From contig JBBCGJ010000001.1 of NCBI GenBank assembly GCA_037200985.1, forward strand, positions 1,774,756-1,838,755: DNA of 64,000 nt, written 5' to 3'. The notes under the pieces were generated by a model that was not told where the DNA came from, did not search any database, and saw only the letters and a program-made list of their open reading frames with translations. The position numbers were made by a program, and so were the translations under genes. Below, piece after piece: positions 36,230 through 45,033 of the stretch; the stretch's first letter is position 1, and each line of letters opens with the position of its first letter. The DNA is from Rhizomicrobium sp. Its GTDB lineage: Bacteria > Pseudomonadota > Alphaproteobacteria > Micropepsales > Micropepsaceae.

Positions 36230-36452
36230 CCCTCTGTCATTGGGACCTGAGAGATTTCCCCGCAGGTCTTCCGTGAAGACCGGCGGATTACCCCTTCGGT
36301 GAGGACGCCGAGATGCGGCGCCCTGCTTTCCAGAAGTTCATCACCTGTCGCGGTCCTTTTGCCTGAGAGTTTCCGGGGCGGTTGCTCCTTCGGCCTTCGC
36401 CTTCGGCTACGGCCGACAGGTCGGCTTTGCACGAAGTCAAACGTCTCCCGCG
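36230..36452 (-). promoter_or_regulatory. Tandem glycine riboswitch
   Basis: On the minus strand the gcvT leader contains two glycine aptamers. The first starts at GGGAGACG (36449 downwards) and holds CCGAAGGAGCAA and GGAAACTCTCAGGCAAAAGG followed by ACCG. The second holds GCCGAAGGGGTAA and GGAAATCTCTCAGGTCCC, ending ACAGAGGGGCG near 36230. The conserved GAAGG and CTCAGG cores occur twice in the right order. Glycine binding is expected to switch on the gcv operon. About 55 bases separate the second aptamer from the gcvT start. The rest of the 404-bp gap to argS shows nothing else. Confidence 0.96.
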
Positions 36453-36576
36453 AGGGATCGATTGTATGGCCGAAACGGCGCGCCATCCGGCGGGCTGTCT
36501 CGTTGCAGAGCATCATAGGGGACACGCGCGCCAAGTCAACGAAAGGCGCACCGATACGCGTCAAAAAGCGAAACGC

Positions 36577-38340
36577 TCACATTCTTTGCGGGACTTCGAT
36601 GCCCAGGAGCGACAGGACGCGGATCAACACGTCCAGCGTCAGCCGGCACAGGCCGAGGCGGGCGGCACGCAGCGCGGCGTCCGGCTCGGAGAGAATGTGA
36701 TGCTCGCCGTAGAAGCGGCTGTAGAGCTGGGCCAGCGTGAAGACATAGTCGCACAGGATGTTGGGCGCGCGCGCCTTCTCGGCCGCCGCCATCGTATCGG
36801 ACAGCGCGAGAAGCTGGAGGAACAGGGCGCGCTCCTCCGGCGAGCGGATCGCCGGATCGGCGGGGGCGAAGCCCTGATCCGCCGCGCGGCGCAGGATCGA
36901 CTGGATGCGGACCGCCGCGTATTGCAGATAAGGACCGGTCTTGCCTTCGAACTTGGAAAAGCGCTCGAGATCGAAGACGTAGTCCGTCAGCCGCCAGTTC
37001 GACAGGTCGGCGAATTTGAGCGTGGCGATGCCGACCTTCCTGGCGATGTCGGCGCGCTCCTCGGCGGAATAGTCCGCGCCGATGCCCTGCTCGGCCAGAC
37101 GCTTCTCGGCCTCGGCCGTCACCATCGCGATCAGGTCGAACAGCTTCATCACGCCGCCGGCCCGGGTCTTGAAGGGCTTGCCGTCGACGCCGTTCATCGT
37201 GCCGAAACCGGCATGTTCCAGCGTGGCTTTCCCCGCGATGCCGGCCTTTTCGGCGGCGCGGAACACTTGCTCGAAATGCAGGCTCTGGCGCTGATCGACG
37301 ACGTAGACGATGAGATCCGGATTCTGCTCGGCGACGCGGTCGATGACGGTGGCGAGGTCGGTGGTGCCGTAGAGCACCGCGCCGTCCGACTTCACCAGGA
37401 TCAGCGGCGGCATCTCCTTCTTGTCGGTGCCGCGCGCGACGGGCACGACCAGCGCGCCGTCGCTCTCCACTGCGATGCCGCGAGCCTTGAGGTCGGCGAC
37501 CATCGGGGCGACGAGCGGATCGACGCTGGCCTCGCCCTTCCAAAGATCGAAATGGACGTCGAGGCTGCCATATTCGCGGTCGAGGCCGACCTTGGAGACG
37601 TCGAAGAAATGCTTCCAGAGCGCGCGGTAGCCGGGACGGCCGGCCTGCAGATCAGCAGTCGCCTGACGTGCCTCGGCGAGCCTTGCCTCGTCCGCTTTGC
37701 AGGCGGCGGCGGCGGCGGGATAGAGCTCTTCGAGGTCGTCCATCGTCACCGGCGACAGGGCGGGATAGGGACCTGTGAAACTTGCGTCGAAATAGACCGG
37801 CGCGATGCCGCGATGGCCGATCTCGGAAATGAGCTGGCCCATCTGAAGGCCCCAATCGCCCAGATGGATGTCGCTGGTCGCGGTCCAGCCATTGGCGCGG
37901 AACAGCCGCTGCAGGCAGTCGCCGATGATCGCCGAGCGCAGATGGCCGACATGCATCGGCTTGGCGATGTTGGCGCCGCCGAAATCGAGCACGACGGACT
38001 TGCCGGCGCCGGTGGCGGGCGCGCCGAGCGTCGCGTCCTTCGAAAGCGCCACGCCGCGCGCGGCGAGCGCCGCGTCGGTGACATCGAGATTGATGAAGCC
38101 GGGGCCGGCGATCTCGACCTTGGCGAACAAGGGATCGGCCTTCAGACGCGCCGCGACCTTTTCCGCGATGGCGCGCGGGTTCGTCTTGGCGGCTTTCGCA
38201 GCGGCGAGCGCGCCGTTGCACTGGAATTGCGCGAGATCGGGCCGGTCGGAGCGGCTCACCTGGCCGAAGGATTCGGACAGCCCCTCGGCCGCGAACGCGG
38301 CGCCCGCGATCGCGCCCAGGTCCGAAAGCAGCGACGTCAT
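36577..38340 (-). CDS. argS: Arginyl-tRNA synthetase
   Basis: Class I aminoacyl-tRNA synthetase charging tRNA-Arg (587 aa). The N-terminal tRNA-binding domain is followed by the ATP-binding HIGH variant HVGH in ANIAKPMHVGHLRSAIIGD, then HLGDWGLQMGQLISE, VVDQRQSLHFEQVF, the degenerate KMSK region KPFKTRAGGVMKL and a C-terminal DALR domain ending YEHHI/ILSEP-like. ATG 38340 overlaps the stop of the preceding lipoprotein gene (ATGA), which fixes the start and implies coupling. Confidence 0.95.
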   Translation of the reverse strand: MTSLLSDLGAIAGAAFAAEGLSESFGQVSRSDRPDLAQFQCNGALAAAKAAKTNPRAIAEKVAARLKADPLFAKVEIAGPGFINLDVTDAALAARGVALSKDATLGAPATGAGKSVVLDFGGANIAKPMHVGHLRSAIIGDCLQRLFRANGWTATSDIHLGDWGLQMGQLISEIGHRGIAPVYFDASFTGPYPALSPVTMDDLEELYPAAAAACKADEARLAEARQATADLQAGRPGYRALWKHFFDVSKVGLDREYGSLDVHFDLWKGEASVDPLVAPMVADLKARGIAVESDGALVVPVARGTDKKEMPPLILVKSDGAVLYGTTDLATVIDRVAEQNPDLIVYVVDQRQSLHFEQVFRAAEKAGIAGKATLEHAGFGTMNGVDGKPFKTRAGGVMKLFDLIAMVTAEAEKRLAEQGIGADYSAEERADIARKVGIATLKFADLSNWRLTDYVFDLERFSKFEGKTGPYLQYAAVRIQSILRRAADQGFAPADPAIRSPEERALFLQLLALSDTMAAAEKARAPNILCDYVFTLAQLYSRFYGEHHILSEPDAALRAARLGLCRLTLDVLIRVLSLLGIEVPQRM

Positions 38341-38870
38341 GGGCCGAGCGGTCCGTGCGTCTTGGCGAAGTCGAGCTGTTCGCGCGTCAACTGAAGGCCG
38401 GCGAGCAGGCCGTATTCGTAAGGCTTCTTGCCGTTGGCGAAATGGATGACGGTCGACGGCACTTCCGCGGTGAAGGTGGTCGTCGCCTCGCCGGGCTGGA
38501 AGGTGAAGACCGTCGCGTAGATGTGCTTGTCGATGATCGCGGCGCCGTTCAGCATGGTGGCCAGATAATAGGGCACGGTGTAGTTCGCCGCCTCGCCGCT
38601 GGGCGCGCGCCGCGCGCGGAAGCTGAGCACGACGTCGGAATCGGTCGTGCCCTCGTCCTTGTCGAAGCTGCAATGCAGGCTCACGCCGGTCAGCTCGACG
38701 GTGTAGATCTCGCCGGACGGATCGCCCTCCATGCCCTTCTTGAAGGCGGTGAGCGAGGCGGTGTTGGCGAGCACGTTCGAGGCGGGGCACATCGCCCTTT
38801 CCTTCGCCGACTGGCAGGCGGCAAGAAGCAGAATCGAAAGCACGGCGACGCTGCGAAGAATCGGGGTCAT
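38337..38870 (-). CDS. Putative lipoprotein of unknown function
   Basis: A 177-aa product with a lipoprotein signal ending in the lipobox LLAAC (Cys at about residue 19), so it is probably membrane-attached in the periplasm. The mature part has few helices and alternating hydrophobic residues (YTVELTGVSLHCSF, DVVLSFRARRAP, TVFTFQPGEATTTFTAEVPSTVIHF), suggesting a beta-sandwich. I recognise no named family, although similar lipoproteins beside argS occur in alphaproteobacteria by recollection. It is translationally coupled to argS and divergent from thrB across a 251-bp gap with no other feature seen. Confidence 0.75.
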   Translation of the reverse strand: MTPILRSVAVLSILLLAACQSAKERAMCPASNVLANTASLTAFKKGMEGDPSGEIYTVELTGVSLHCSFDKDEGTTDSDVVLSFRARRAPSGEAANYTVPYYLATMLNGAAIIDKHIYATVFTFQPGEATTTFTAEVPSTVIHFANGKKPYEYGLLAGLQLTREQLDFAKTHGPLGP

Positions 38871-39121
38871 GGAGCCACTCTAAAGTGTGTTGTGCGCGCC
38901 GTCGCACCGGGGCGCGGCGAGGCCGCGGACGAACCGGACCGTCCCCTCGGCCGAAAACGGAGATTTCTGCGCCACAAACGGCTCAGACATGACGACGCCC
39001 TTCGCTTGACTTTTGCCGGGGCCCGGCCGACTTCTCGGCGCACGGGCCTTCGAAAACGCGGCCGGACAATAGCCAAGCGGACGCTTCAGGGGAAGCACGC
39101 CGGCGGGTGGATGAACGGGCC

Positions 39122-40081
39122 ATGGCGGTCTACACCGACGTCTCCTTCGAGGAGCTGGAATCGCTGCTGCGCGACTACGATGTCGGCCAGCCGCTGAGCT
39201 TCAAGGGCATCGCGGAAGGCGTGGAGAATACCAATTTCTACCTCCAGACCGATCGCGGCGCCTATTTCCTGACGCTTTATGAAAAGCGCGTCAGCGAGGC
39301 CGATCTGCCGTTCTTCCTGGGGCTGATGGAGCATCTGGCAGCGCGCGGCATCGCCTGCCCGCAGCCGATCCGGCGGCGCGACGGGACGCAGTGGAGCACG
39401 CTCAACGGCCGGCCGGCGGCGCTGGTGACGTTCCTGAACGGATTGTCATTGAAGCGGCCGGATGTCGCGCATTGCGCCGCGGCCGGCGCGGCGCTCGCCA
39501 AGATGCATGCGGCGGGCGCCGGCTTTGCGATCGTGCGGCCGAACGCGCTGGGGCCGGAAGGCTGGGGCGAACTGGTCGAGAAGACGGCCGAGGGCGCCGA
39601 CGGGATCGAGGCGGGGCTGCGGGCGCTGATCGCGGACAGCCATCGCGACATCCTCGCGCGCTGGCCGACGGGACTGCCGGGCGGCGTGATCCATGCCGAC
39701 CTGTTCCCCGACAATGTGCTGTTCATGGCCGCCGAGGTTTCGGGGCTGATCGATTTCTATTTCGCCTGCAACGATGCCTATGCCTACGATCTGGCGGTGA
39801 TGCTGAACGCGTGGTGCTTCGAGACAGATGGCGGGTTCAACGTCACCAAAAGCGCGAGCCTGATCGGCGCCTATGCCCGCGAGCGCGCCTTGTCGGATGC
39901 GGAGATCGCCGCCCTGCCCGTGCTCAGCGCGGGCGCGGCGCTGCGCTTTCTCCTGACGCGGCTCTACGACCGGCTGAACCACGATCCCAATGCGCTGGTG
40001 CGGCCGAAGGATCCGCGCGATTTCTCGCGCCGCCTGCGCTTCCATATCAAGGTCAGACACGCGACGGAGTACGGATTGTGA
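39122..40081 (+). CDS. thrB: Homoserine kinase (APH-type ThrB)
   Basis: Phosphorylates homoserine in threonine synthesis. This is the aminoglycoside-phosphotransferase-fold type common in alphaproteobacteria, 319 aa. Motifs are [23 protein letters not shown] at the N-lobe, the catalytic loop [15 protein letters not shown] (HxDxxxxN) and the metal-binding [12 protein letters not shown]. The ATG at 39122 begins the conserved [13 protein letters not shown]; an in-frame GTG five codons earlier is possible. The stop overlaps the GTG start of rnhA (GTGA). The next pathway enzyme, ThrC, is encoded at 46916-48313. Confidence 0.95.
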   Translation: MAVYTDVSFEELESLLRDYDVGQPLSFKGIAEGVENTNFYLQTDRGAYFLTLYEKRVSEADLPFFLGLMEHLAARGIACPQPIRRRDGTQWSTLNGRPAALVTFLNGLSLKRPDVAHCAAAGAALAKMHAAGAGFAIVRPNALGPEGWGELVEKTAEGADGIEAGLRALIADSHRDILARWPTGLPGGVIHADLFPDNVLFMAAEVSGLIDFYFACNDAYAYDLAVMLNAWCFETDGGFNVTKSASLIGAYARERALSDAEIAALPVLSAGAALRFLLTRLYDRLNHDPNALVRPKDPRDFSRRLRFHIKVRHATEYGL

Positions 40082-40509
40082 GCAAGCCTGAGGTCGAGAT
40101 GTTCACCGACGGCGCGTGCTCGGGAAATCCGGGGCCGGGCGGATGGGGCGTCATCCTGCGCGCCAAGGGCGTGGAGAAGGAATTGTCCGGCGGCGACCGC
40201 GCCACGACCAACAACCGCATGGAGATGATGGCGGCGATCCAGGGCCTGGCGGCGCTGAAGACGCCGTCGGCGATCACGCTCTATACGGATTCGCGCTATG
40301 TGCTGGACGGCGCGACGAAGTGGCTGGCGAACTGGAAGAAGAACGGCTGGAAGACCGCCGACAAGAAGCCGGTGAAGAACGACGATCTGTGGCGGCTGCT
40401 CGAGGTCGAGATGGCGCGGCACGACATCCGCTGGCAATGGGTGCGCGGGCATGACGGGCATCCGGAGAACGAGCGCGCGGATGCGCTGGCCAGAGGGGCG
40501 ATACCTTAG
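40078..40509 (+). CDS. rnhA: Ribonuclease HI
   Basis: Degrades the RNA strand of RNA-DNA hybrids. It has 143 aa. The catalytic DEDD residues are visible: Asp in [17 protein letters not shown], Glu in [11 protein letters not shown], Asp in [11 protein letters not shown] and Asp in NERADALA, with the His loop in RGHDGHPEN. The start is GTG overlapping the thrB stop. The thrB-rnhA pair is widespread in alphaproteobacteria. A palindromic element fills the gap to the converging peroxiredoxin gene. Confidence 0.96.
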   Translation: MSKPEVEMFTDGACSGNPGPGGWGVILRAKGVEKELSGGDRATTNNRMEMMAAIQGLAALKTPSAITLYTDSRYVLDGATKWLANWKKNGWKTADKKPVKNDDLWRLLEVEMARHDIRWQWVRGHDGHPENERADALARGAIP

Positions 40510-40513
40510 CGCC

Positions 40514-40644
40514 TTTCCTCCCCCGCTGTTGCGGGGGAGGTGCCGAGCGAAGCGAGGCGGAGGGGGCCTGCGGACAGACTTCGCCCAGTCGGGCCCCCTC
40601 CACCGCTTCGCGGTCCCCCTCCCCCGCAACAGCGGGGGAGGAAA
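40514..40644. repeat. 131-bp palindromic element, copy 1 (family C)
   Basis: Both ends (40514-40540 and 40618-40644) are perfect 27-base inverted repeats. Each end is itself a hairpin with arms CCTCCCCCGC and GCGGGGGAGG around TGTT or AACA. Inside, GCGGAGGGGGCC and GGCCCCCTCC form a further imperfect inverted repeat. It starts four bases after the rnhA stop and ends three bases before the peroxiredoxin stop, so it could act as a bidirectional terminator. A near-identical copy is at 51479-51606. Confidence 0.85.
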
Positions 40645-40647
40645 TTC

Positions 40648-41130
40648 TTACAGCTGCCCCAGAACGTGCTCCGCGCTCGAAACCGAGAACGCGCCCGGCT
40701 CCTCGACGTTGAGTTCCTTCACCACGCCGTTGTCGACGATCATCGCATAGCGCTGGCTGCGCTTGCCCATGCCGAACTTGCTGCCGTCCATCTCCAGGCC
40801 CATCGCCTTGGTGAAGTCGCCATTGCCGTCCGCCAGCATGTGGACCTTGCCGCCGGCGTTCTGGTCCTTGCCCCAGGCGCCCATCACGAAGGCGTCGTTG
40901 ACGGAAACGCAGGCGATCTCGTCGACGCCCTTGGCCTTCAGCGCGTCGAAATTCTGCACATAGCCCGGGACGTGCTTGGCCGAGCAGGTCGGGGTGAAGG
41001 CGCCCGGCAGCGCGAACACGACCACCTTCTTGCCGGCGAAGAAATCGTCGGTCTTCACGGGCTTGGGGCCGCCGTCCTGCATCTCCATCAGGGTTGCGGA
41101 AGGAACCTTGTCGCCGACATGGATGGTCAT
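40648..41130 (-). CDS. Peroxiredoxin of the Prx5 (AhpC/TSA, redoxin) type
   Basis: Thiol peroxidase of 160 aa that reduces hydrogen and organic peroxides. The peroxidatic Cys is at about residue 49 in LPGAFTPTCSAKHVPGY; the segments CVSVNDAFVMGAWGKDQ and MLADGNGDFTKAMGLEMD are typical of the PRX5-like group that uses glutathione or glutaredoxin. No second fused glutaredoxin domain is present. The gene is divergent from yqgE, with 96 bp between them. The start MTIHVGDKVPSATL is the family's usual N-terminus. Confidence 0.93.
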   Translation of the reverse strand: MTIHVGDKVPSATLMEMQDGGPKPVKTDDFFAGKKVVVFALPGAFTPTCSAKHVPGYVQNFDALKAKGVDEIACVSVNDAFVMGAWGKDQNAGGKVHMLADGNGDFTKAMGLEMDGSKFGMGKRSQRYAMIVDNGVVKELNVEEPGAFSVSSAEHVLGQL

Positions 41131-41226
41131 GGGTGTCTCCTGGAGGGATTGGAAAGGCAGGATGCGGGTTTTAGCCCAGCGCGAAGCGGGTCGCAAAGCC
41201 TTCCCCAAGAATGGTAGCGTTGTCCC

Positions 41227-41820
41227 ATGGCATCGGCGCTGCACGAGCAACCCCAGGAGAAACAAGGCTTTCTGCACGGAAAGCTGCTGATCGCCATGCC
41301 CGGCATGTCCGATCCGCGCTTCGAGCAGAGCGTGATCCTGATGATCTCCCACTCCGACAGCGGGGCGATGGGGCTGATCGTCAACAAGCCGATCCCGGCG
41401 CTGGGCTTCCGCGACCTGATGCAGAAGATGGACATCGCGGTGACCGATGCGACGTCGTCCAAGCCGGTCCTGTTCGGCGGGCCGTGCGAGACCGATCACG
41501 GCTATGTGCTGCACGGTCCGGAGCGCAGCAGCCGGCAATCGACCCTGCCGGTGTCGACGGACATCCTGCTGACGCCGACCGTGGACATGCTGCGCGCCAT
41601 CGCCGACGGGCGCGGGCCGGAGCGCTGGCTGATGGCGCTCGGCTATGCCGGCTGGGGACCGGGGCAGGTCGAGAGCGAGATCGTCGCGAACGGATGGATC
41701 CATTGCGACCCCGATGCCGGCCTGGTGTTCGACGCCGAGGCCGACGACAAATGGCGGCTCGCCTTCGGCAAGCTGGGCGCGGGATTGTCGGGACTGTCGT
41801 CGGAAGCGGGACGGGCGTAG
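41227..41820 (+). CDS. YqgE/AlgH family protein (UPF0301)
   Basis: A 197-aa protein with the UPF0301 signature: GFLHGKLLIAMPGMSDPRFEQSVILMISHSDSGAMGLIVNKP near the N-terminus, LFGGPCETDHGYVLH in the middle and ALGYAGWGPGQVESEIVANGWI toward the end. The biochemical function is not established; the family has been linked to transcription-related roles and was once named AlgH in Pseudomonas. It is monocistronic on this strand and followed by a palindromic repeat. Confidence 0.92.
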   Translation: MASALHEQPQEKQGFLHGKLLIAMPGMSDPRFEQSVILMISHSDSGAMGLIVNKPIPALGFRDLMQKMDIAVTDATSSKPVLFGGPCETDHGYVLHGPERSSRQSTLPVSTDILLTPTVDMLRAIADGRGPERWLMALGYAGWGPGQVESEIVANGWIHCDPDAGLVFDAEADDKWRLAFGKLGAGLSGLSSEAGRA

Positions 41821-41854
41821 AGACCCGATCGCCGTCAATTGAAAAATTCCAGAT

Positions 41855-41931
41855 TGTCATTCCCGCGAAGGCGGGAATCCAGTCTTGGCGGATCGCCGGT
41901 CCCCTGGATGCCCGCCTTCGCGGGCATGACA
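41855..41931. repeat. Palindromic element (family A)
   Basis: Two 28-base arms (41855-41882 and 41904-41931) are reverse complements with two differences; each arm is itself a hairpin such as CCCGC-GAAG-GCGGG. It begins TGTCATTCCCGCGAAGGCGG and ends GCGGGCATGACA, then TTTTTT. It lies between yqgE and the converging EAL gene and could end transcription from either side. A more diverged copy is at 44919-45011, and a shorter relative at 11728-11772. Confidence 0.8.
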
Positions 41932-41945
41932 TTTTTTGGGAATGC

Positions 41946-44816
41946 TTACGACGCCGCGTCGCGCGGCTGGCCGCCGAAATGGAGCGCGATGTATTGGAGG
42001 GCCTGGGGCGAGGGCAGCGGCTGCGAATAGTAGAACCCCTGGCCGAATTCGCAGCCCAGCGCCTCCAGCCATTGCGCGTCGCGCCCCGTCTCCACGCCCT
42101 CGACGACCACGGTGCGCTTGAGGCTTTGGGCCAGCGCGATGATCGATTTCAGGATGGTCTCGCCGTCGGCCGCCGCGTCGGCGCTGGCGTGGCGGGCGAG
42201 GAAGCTCTGGTCGATCTTGATGGTGTCGAAGGGCAGCGTCTTGAGCTGGCCGAGGCTCGACACGCCGGTGCCGAAATCGTCGATCGAGATGCCGGCGCCC
42301 AGCGCGCGGCAGCGCTCCAGCGCGGCGCGCACGTCCTGGTTGGCGGCGACCGTGCTCTCGGTCACTTCGAGCTTGAGCGTGCCGGGCGCGATGGTGCCGT
42401 TGTGCAAAAGGGCGCCCAGGAAGACGGCGAAATCCTCGTCGCGCAACTGACGGCGCGAGACATTGACGCTGACGAAGAGCGGCGGATCCAGCGGGAAGAA
42501 GCGCTGCCAATGCGCCATCTCATGCGCCGCGCGCTCCAGCGCGAAGCGTCCGAGCGCAACGATGGTGCCGGTCTCCTCCGAATGGGCGATGAAATCGGCC
42601 GGCGAGACCAGGCCGCGGGTCGGATGGTTCCAGCGCAGCAAAGCCTCGAAGCCGGCGACGGTGTTGTCGGACAGCCGGACGATGGGCTGATAGTAGAGGT
42701 CGAGCTGGTCGTCCTCGATGGCGCGGCGCAGATCGGTCTCCAGCGCCACGGCGTCGCCCGGTGCCAGTTCCTCCAGCTCGCGGGAATAGACCCGCATGCA
42801 GGTGCCGCCGGCGCGCTTGGCCTGCAGCAGCGCCAGTTCGGCATTCTTGAGCAGGTCGAGCGGATCGCGCGCGCCCTGCGCGACGCCGATGCTGGCCGGC
42901 GCGAAGACGTTGCGGCCGTCGCGGGCATAGGGCGCGGCGCAGACTTCGAGCAATTCGTTGCCGATCGAGGCCGGCTCGCCGGCCGCCTCGGCGAACAGGA
43001 CCGCAAAGGCATCGCCGCCGACACGGAAAACCTCGGCCACGCCGTCGAAGCGCTTGGCGACGCGGTCGGCGACCTGGGTCAGGAGTTCGTCGCCGCCGGC
43101 ATCGCCCAGGCTGGCGTGGATCTGCTTGAAGCGGTCGATGTCGAGCAGCGCGAAGGTGACGCCGGAGAGACGCGGGCCGAGCCGCTCCAGCTCCTCCATC
43201 AGCGCGACGCGGTTGCCGAGCCCGGTGAGCGGATCGCGCAGCGTGCGCTGCAGGAGATCGGCCTCGGTCTCCTTGCGGGTGGTGACGTCGGCCATGAGGC
43301 CGAGGCAGCGCTCCGACGGGCCCCGCTCGCCCTGCATCGTGGCGCGCAGTTCGAGCCAGGCGTAACGGCCGCTCTCGCTCTTGACGCGGAATTCTACGCG
43401 GAAGGCGATGCCGGGATGGCTGCGGTAATCGTCGAGCGCCTGGGCATAGGTCTCGCGATCGTCGGGATGGATGCGCTCCATCCAGTCGCCATGGGCGACG
43501 CGGGCGCTGGCCTGCGGCAGGCCGATCAGGATGGCGGCCTCGCGGCTGAGCTTCACGACCTCGCTGTCGAAATCGAGGTCGAACACGCCCTGATGCGAGG
43601 CGCCGATGGCCTGGAGCGCGGTGCTGGTGAAGCCGCCGCCGACGGGGGCCTCGCGCGGCGGGACTTCGGGATCGGCGTCGGGATGGGCGGCGACGGACTG
43701 GAAGGGCAATACGGCGATGCCCTCCCCCGCCGCGACGGCCAGCGCGAGCAGGAGCGCGCCGGCGGCGGCGAAACCGCCGGCGGCGGAGGTCGCCCAGGAA
43801 TCGCCGGCATTGTTCATCGTGGCGACGGCGGAGGCGAACACGACGAGCGAGAAGACCAGCGCGCTGGGGGCCGCGACGCGCGCCGCCTGGGCGCCCAGTC
43901 TTCCGCGATAGACGAGATAGGCGGCGATGGCCGGCGTGCCGAGGACGACGAGCGTGTCGGCGAGCACCGCCGCGCCGGGAATGCCGAACCAGGCGAGGAT
44001 GCCGATCAGGCAGACCGCGGCCAGGGTCAGGCGGAACCGGCGCACTTGGCGCGGCCACAGATCGTGCAGCGGCACGATGGCGTCGGCGAGCATGGCGCCG
44101 GCGGCGAGGGAGAATCCCGCCATCATCGCCATCAGGCCATAGGGCCCGCCGACCGCGGTGGCGAGGCTGGCGTCGAACAGACCGGTCTCGGAGAGGCGCT
44201 CGAGCAGGATCATGATGAGCGCGATGGCGGCCCAGCGCGCCGGGGCGTGGCCGAGGGTCACCGCGAGGCCGGCGACCAGCAACGCCGCGGCCGCGATCAC
44301 CGCCCACACGGCGGTGGTGAAGATCGCAAGCTGGCGGTTGTGGCCGGCGAGCGCCGGCTCGGTCCAGGCGAGCAGCGCCGGCGGCTCGGCGGCGTTGGCG
44401 ATCTCCACCGCGATGGCGACCGAAGTCGCGGGCGGGACGATGACGCGGAAGGCGCGGCGGCCATAGGCGCTCAGATGGCCGATATCGACCAGCGAATCCG
44501 AACTGGCGACGCCCAGGATGGCGGGGCGCGTCGGACGCGGCAGCAGGCGGAAGCTGACGCTCTGCGGCTGCGCGGCCTGGAGCACGCGCGCCGAGGGACG
44601 GATCGAGGAATTCGTGGCGGTGAAGATGTACCAGGCCGTTCCGCTCGGCTCGGCCTTGCCCGAGGGTGCGTGATAGGGGGCGAGCGCGTCGGAGACCTCG
44701 ACCACGCCCTCGGGCCCGGCGAAATCGATCGACGGCCGCGCCGGCGCCGGCGGCGCGGCGGCGAGCGCCGCCGCGAGCACGGCCCACAGGGCGGCGATGA
44801 AGGCGAATCGTTTCAT
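41946..44816 (-). CDS. Membrane-bound PAS/GGDEF/EAL protein, probable c-di-GMP phosphodiesterase
   Basis: A 956-aa signalling protein. A signal peptide and a periplasmic domain (about residues 25-165) precede seven or so membrane segments (about 170-390), like 7TMR-type sensors. A PAS/PAC domain follows (AIGASHQGVFDLDFDSE to LGLMADVTTRKE), then GGDEF and EAL domains. The GGDEF signature is GGDAF, so the cyclase is probably inactive or regulatory. The EAL domain keeps the residues needed for catalysis: GFEALLRW, SVNVSRRQL, KLEVTES, IDDFGTG, KIDQSFL and VEGVET. Cleavage of c-di-GMP is therefore likely. ATG 44816 starts the signal peptide; longer frames run into repeats. Confidence 0.9.
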   Translation of the reverse strand: MKRFAFIAALWAVLAAALAAAPPAPARPSIDFAGPEGVVEVSDALAPYHAPSGKAEPSGTAWYIFTATNSSIRPSARVLQAAQPQSVSFRLLPRPTRPAILGVASSDSLVDIGHLSAYGRRAFRVIVPPATSVAIAVEIANAAEPPALLAWTEPALAGHNRQLAIFTTAVWAVIAAAALLVAGLAVTLGHAPARWAAIALIMILLERLSETGLFDASLATAVGGPYGLMAMMAGFSLAAGAMLADAIVPLHDLWPRQVRRFRLTLAAVCLIGILAWFGIPGAAVLADTLVVLGTPAIAAYLVYRGRLGAQAARVAAPSALVFSLVVFASAVATMNNAGDSWATSAAGGFAAAGALLLALAVAAGEGIAVLPFQSVAAHPDADPEVPPREAPVGGGFTSTALQAIGASHQGVFDLDFDSEVVKLSREAAILIGLPQASARVAHGDWMERIHPDDRETYAQALDDYRSHPGIAFRVEFRVKSESGRYAWLELRATMQGERGPSERCLGLMADVTTRKETEADLLQRTLRDPLTGLGNRVALMEELERLGPRLSGVTFALLDIDRFKQIHASLGDAGGDELLTQVADRVAKRFDGVAEVFRVGGDAFAVLFAEAAGEPASIGNELLEVCAAPYARDGRNVFAPASIGVAQGARDPLDLLKNAELALLQAKRAGGTCMRVYSRELEELAPGDAVALETDLRRAIEDDQLDLYYQPIVRLSDNTVAGFEALLRWNHPTRGLVSPADFIAHSEETGTIVALGRFALERAAHEMAHWQRFFPLDPPLFVSVNVSRRQLRDEDFAVFLGALLHNGTIAPGTLKLEVTESTVAANQDVRAALERCRALGAGISIDDFGTGVSSLGQLKTLPFDTIKIDQSFLARHASADAAADGETILKSIIALAQSLKRTVVVEGVETGRDAQWLEALGCEFGQGFYYSQPLPSPQALQYIALHFGGQPRDAAS

Positions 44817-44827
44817 CGCCACGTTAT

Positions 44828-45011
44828 TGTCATGGCCCACGAATACGGGCCACCCAGGTGACGCGAATTTCGATTCGCGCAGGACGAAATATCGAGCGTC
44901 TGAAAACAATTCCAGGCAGTCATTCTCGCGAAGGCAGGAATCCAGGTTTGGCGACCCGCCCAGTCACTGGATGCCCGTCCATACGCTGTCGCTATGGACC
45001 GCGGGCATGAC
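44828..45011. repeat. Adjacent family B half-element and diverged family A palindrome
   Basis: At 44828-44862 one arm of family B is present (TGTCATGGCCCACGAATACG and onward to CACCCAGGTGAC), without its partner arm. At 44919-44945 and 44967-45011 a diverged family A element follows. Its left arm, GTCATTCTCGCGAAGGC and onward to AATCCAG, matches the element at 41855; its right part, CTGGATGCCCG to CGCGGGCATGAC, is interrupted by a 22-base hairpin-like insert. The 217-bp gap between the GNAT gene end and the EAL gene start consists mostly of these elements. Confidence 0.7.
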
Positions 45012-45033
45012 AGAACGGATTGATCCAGATCCT

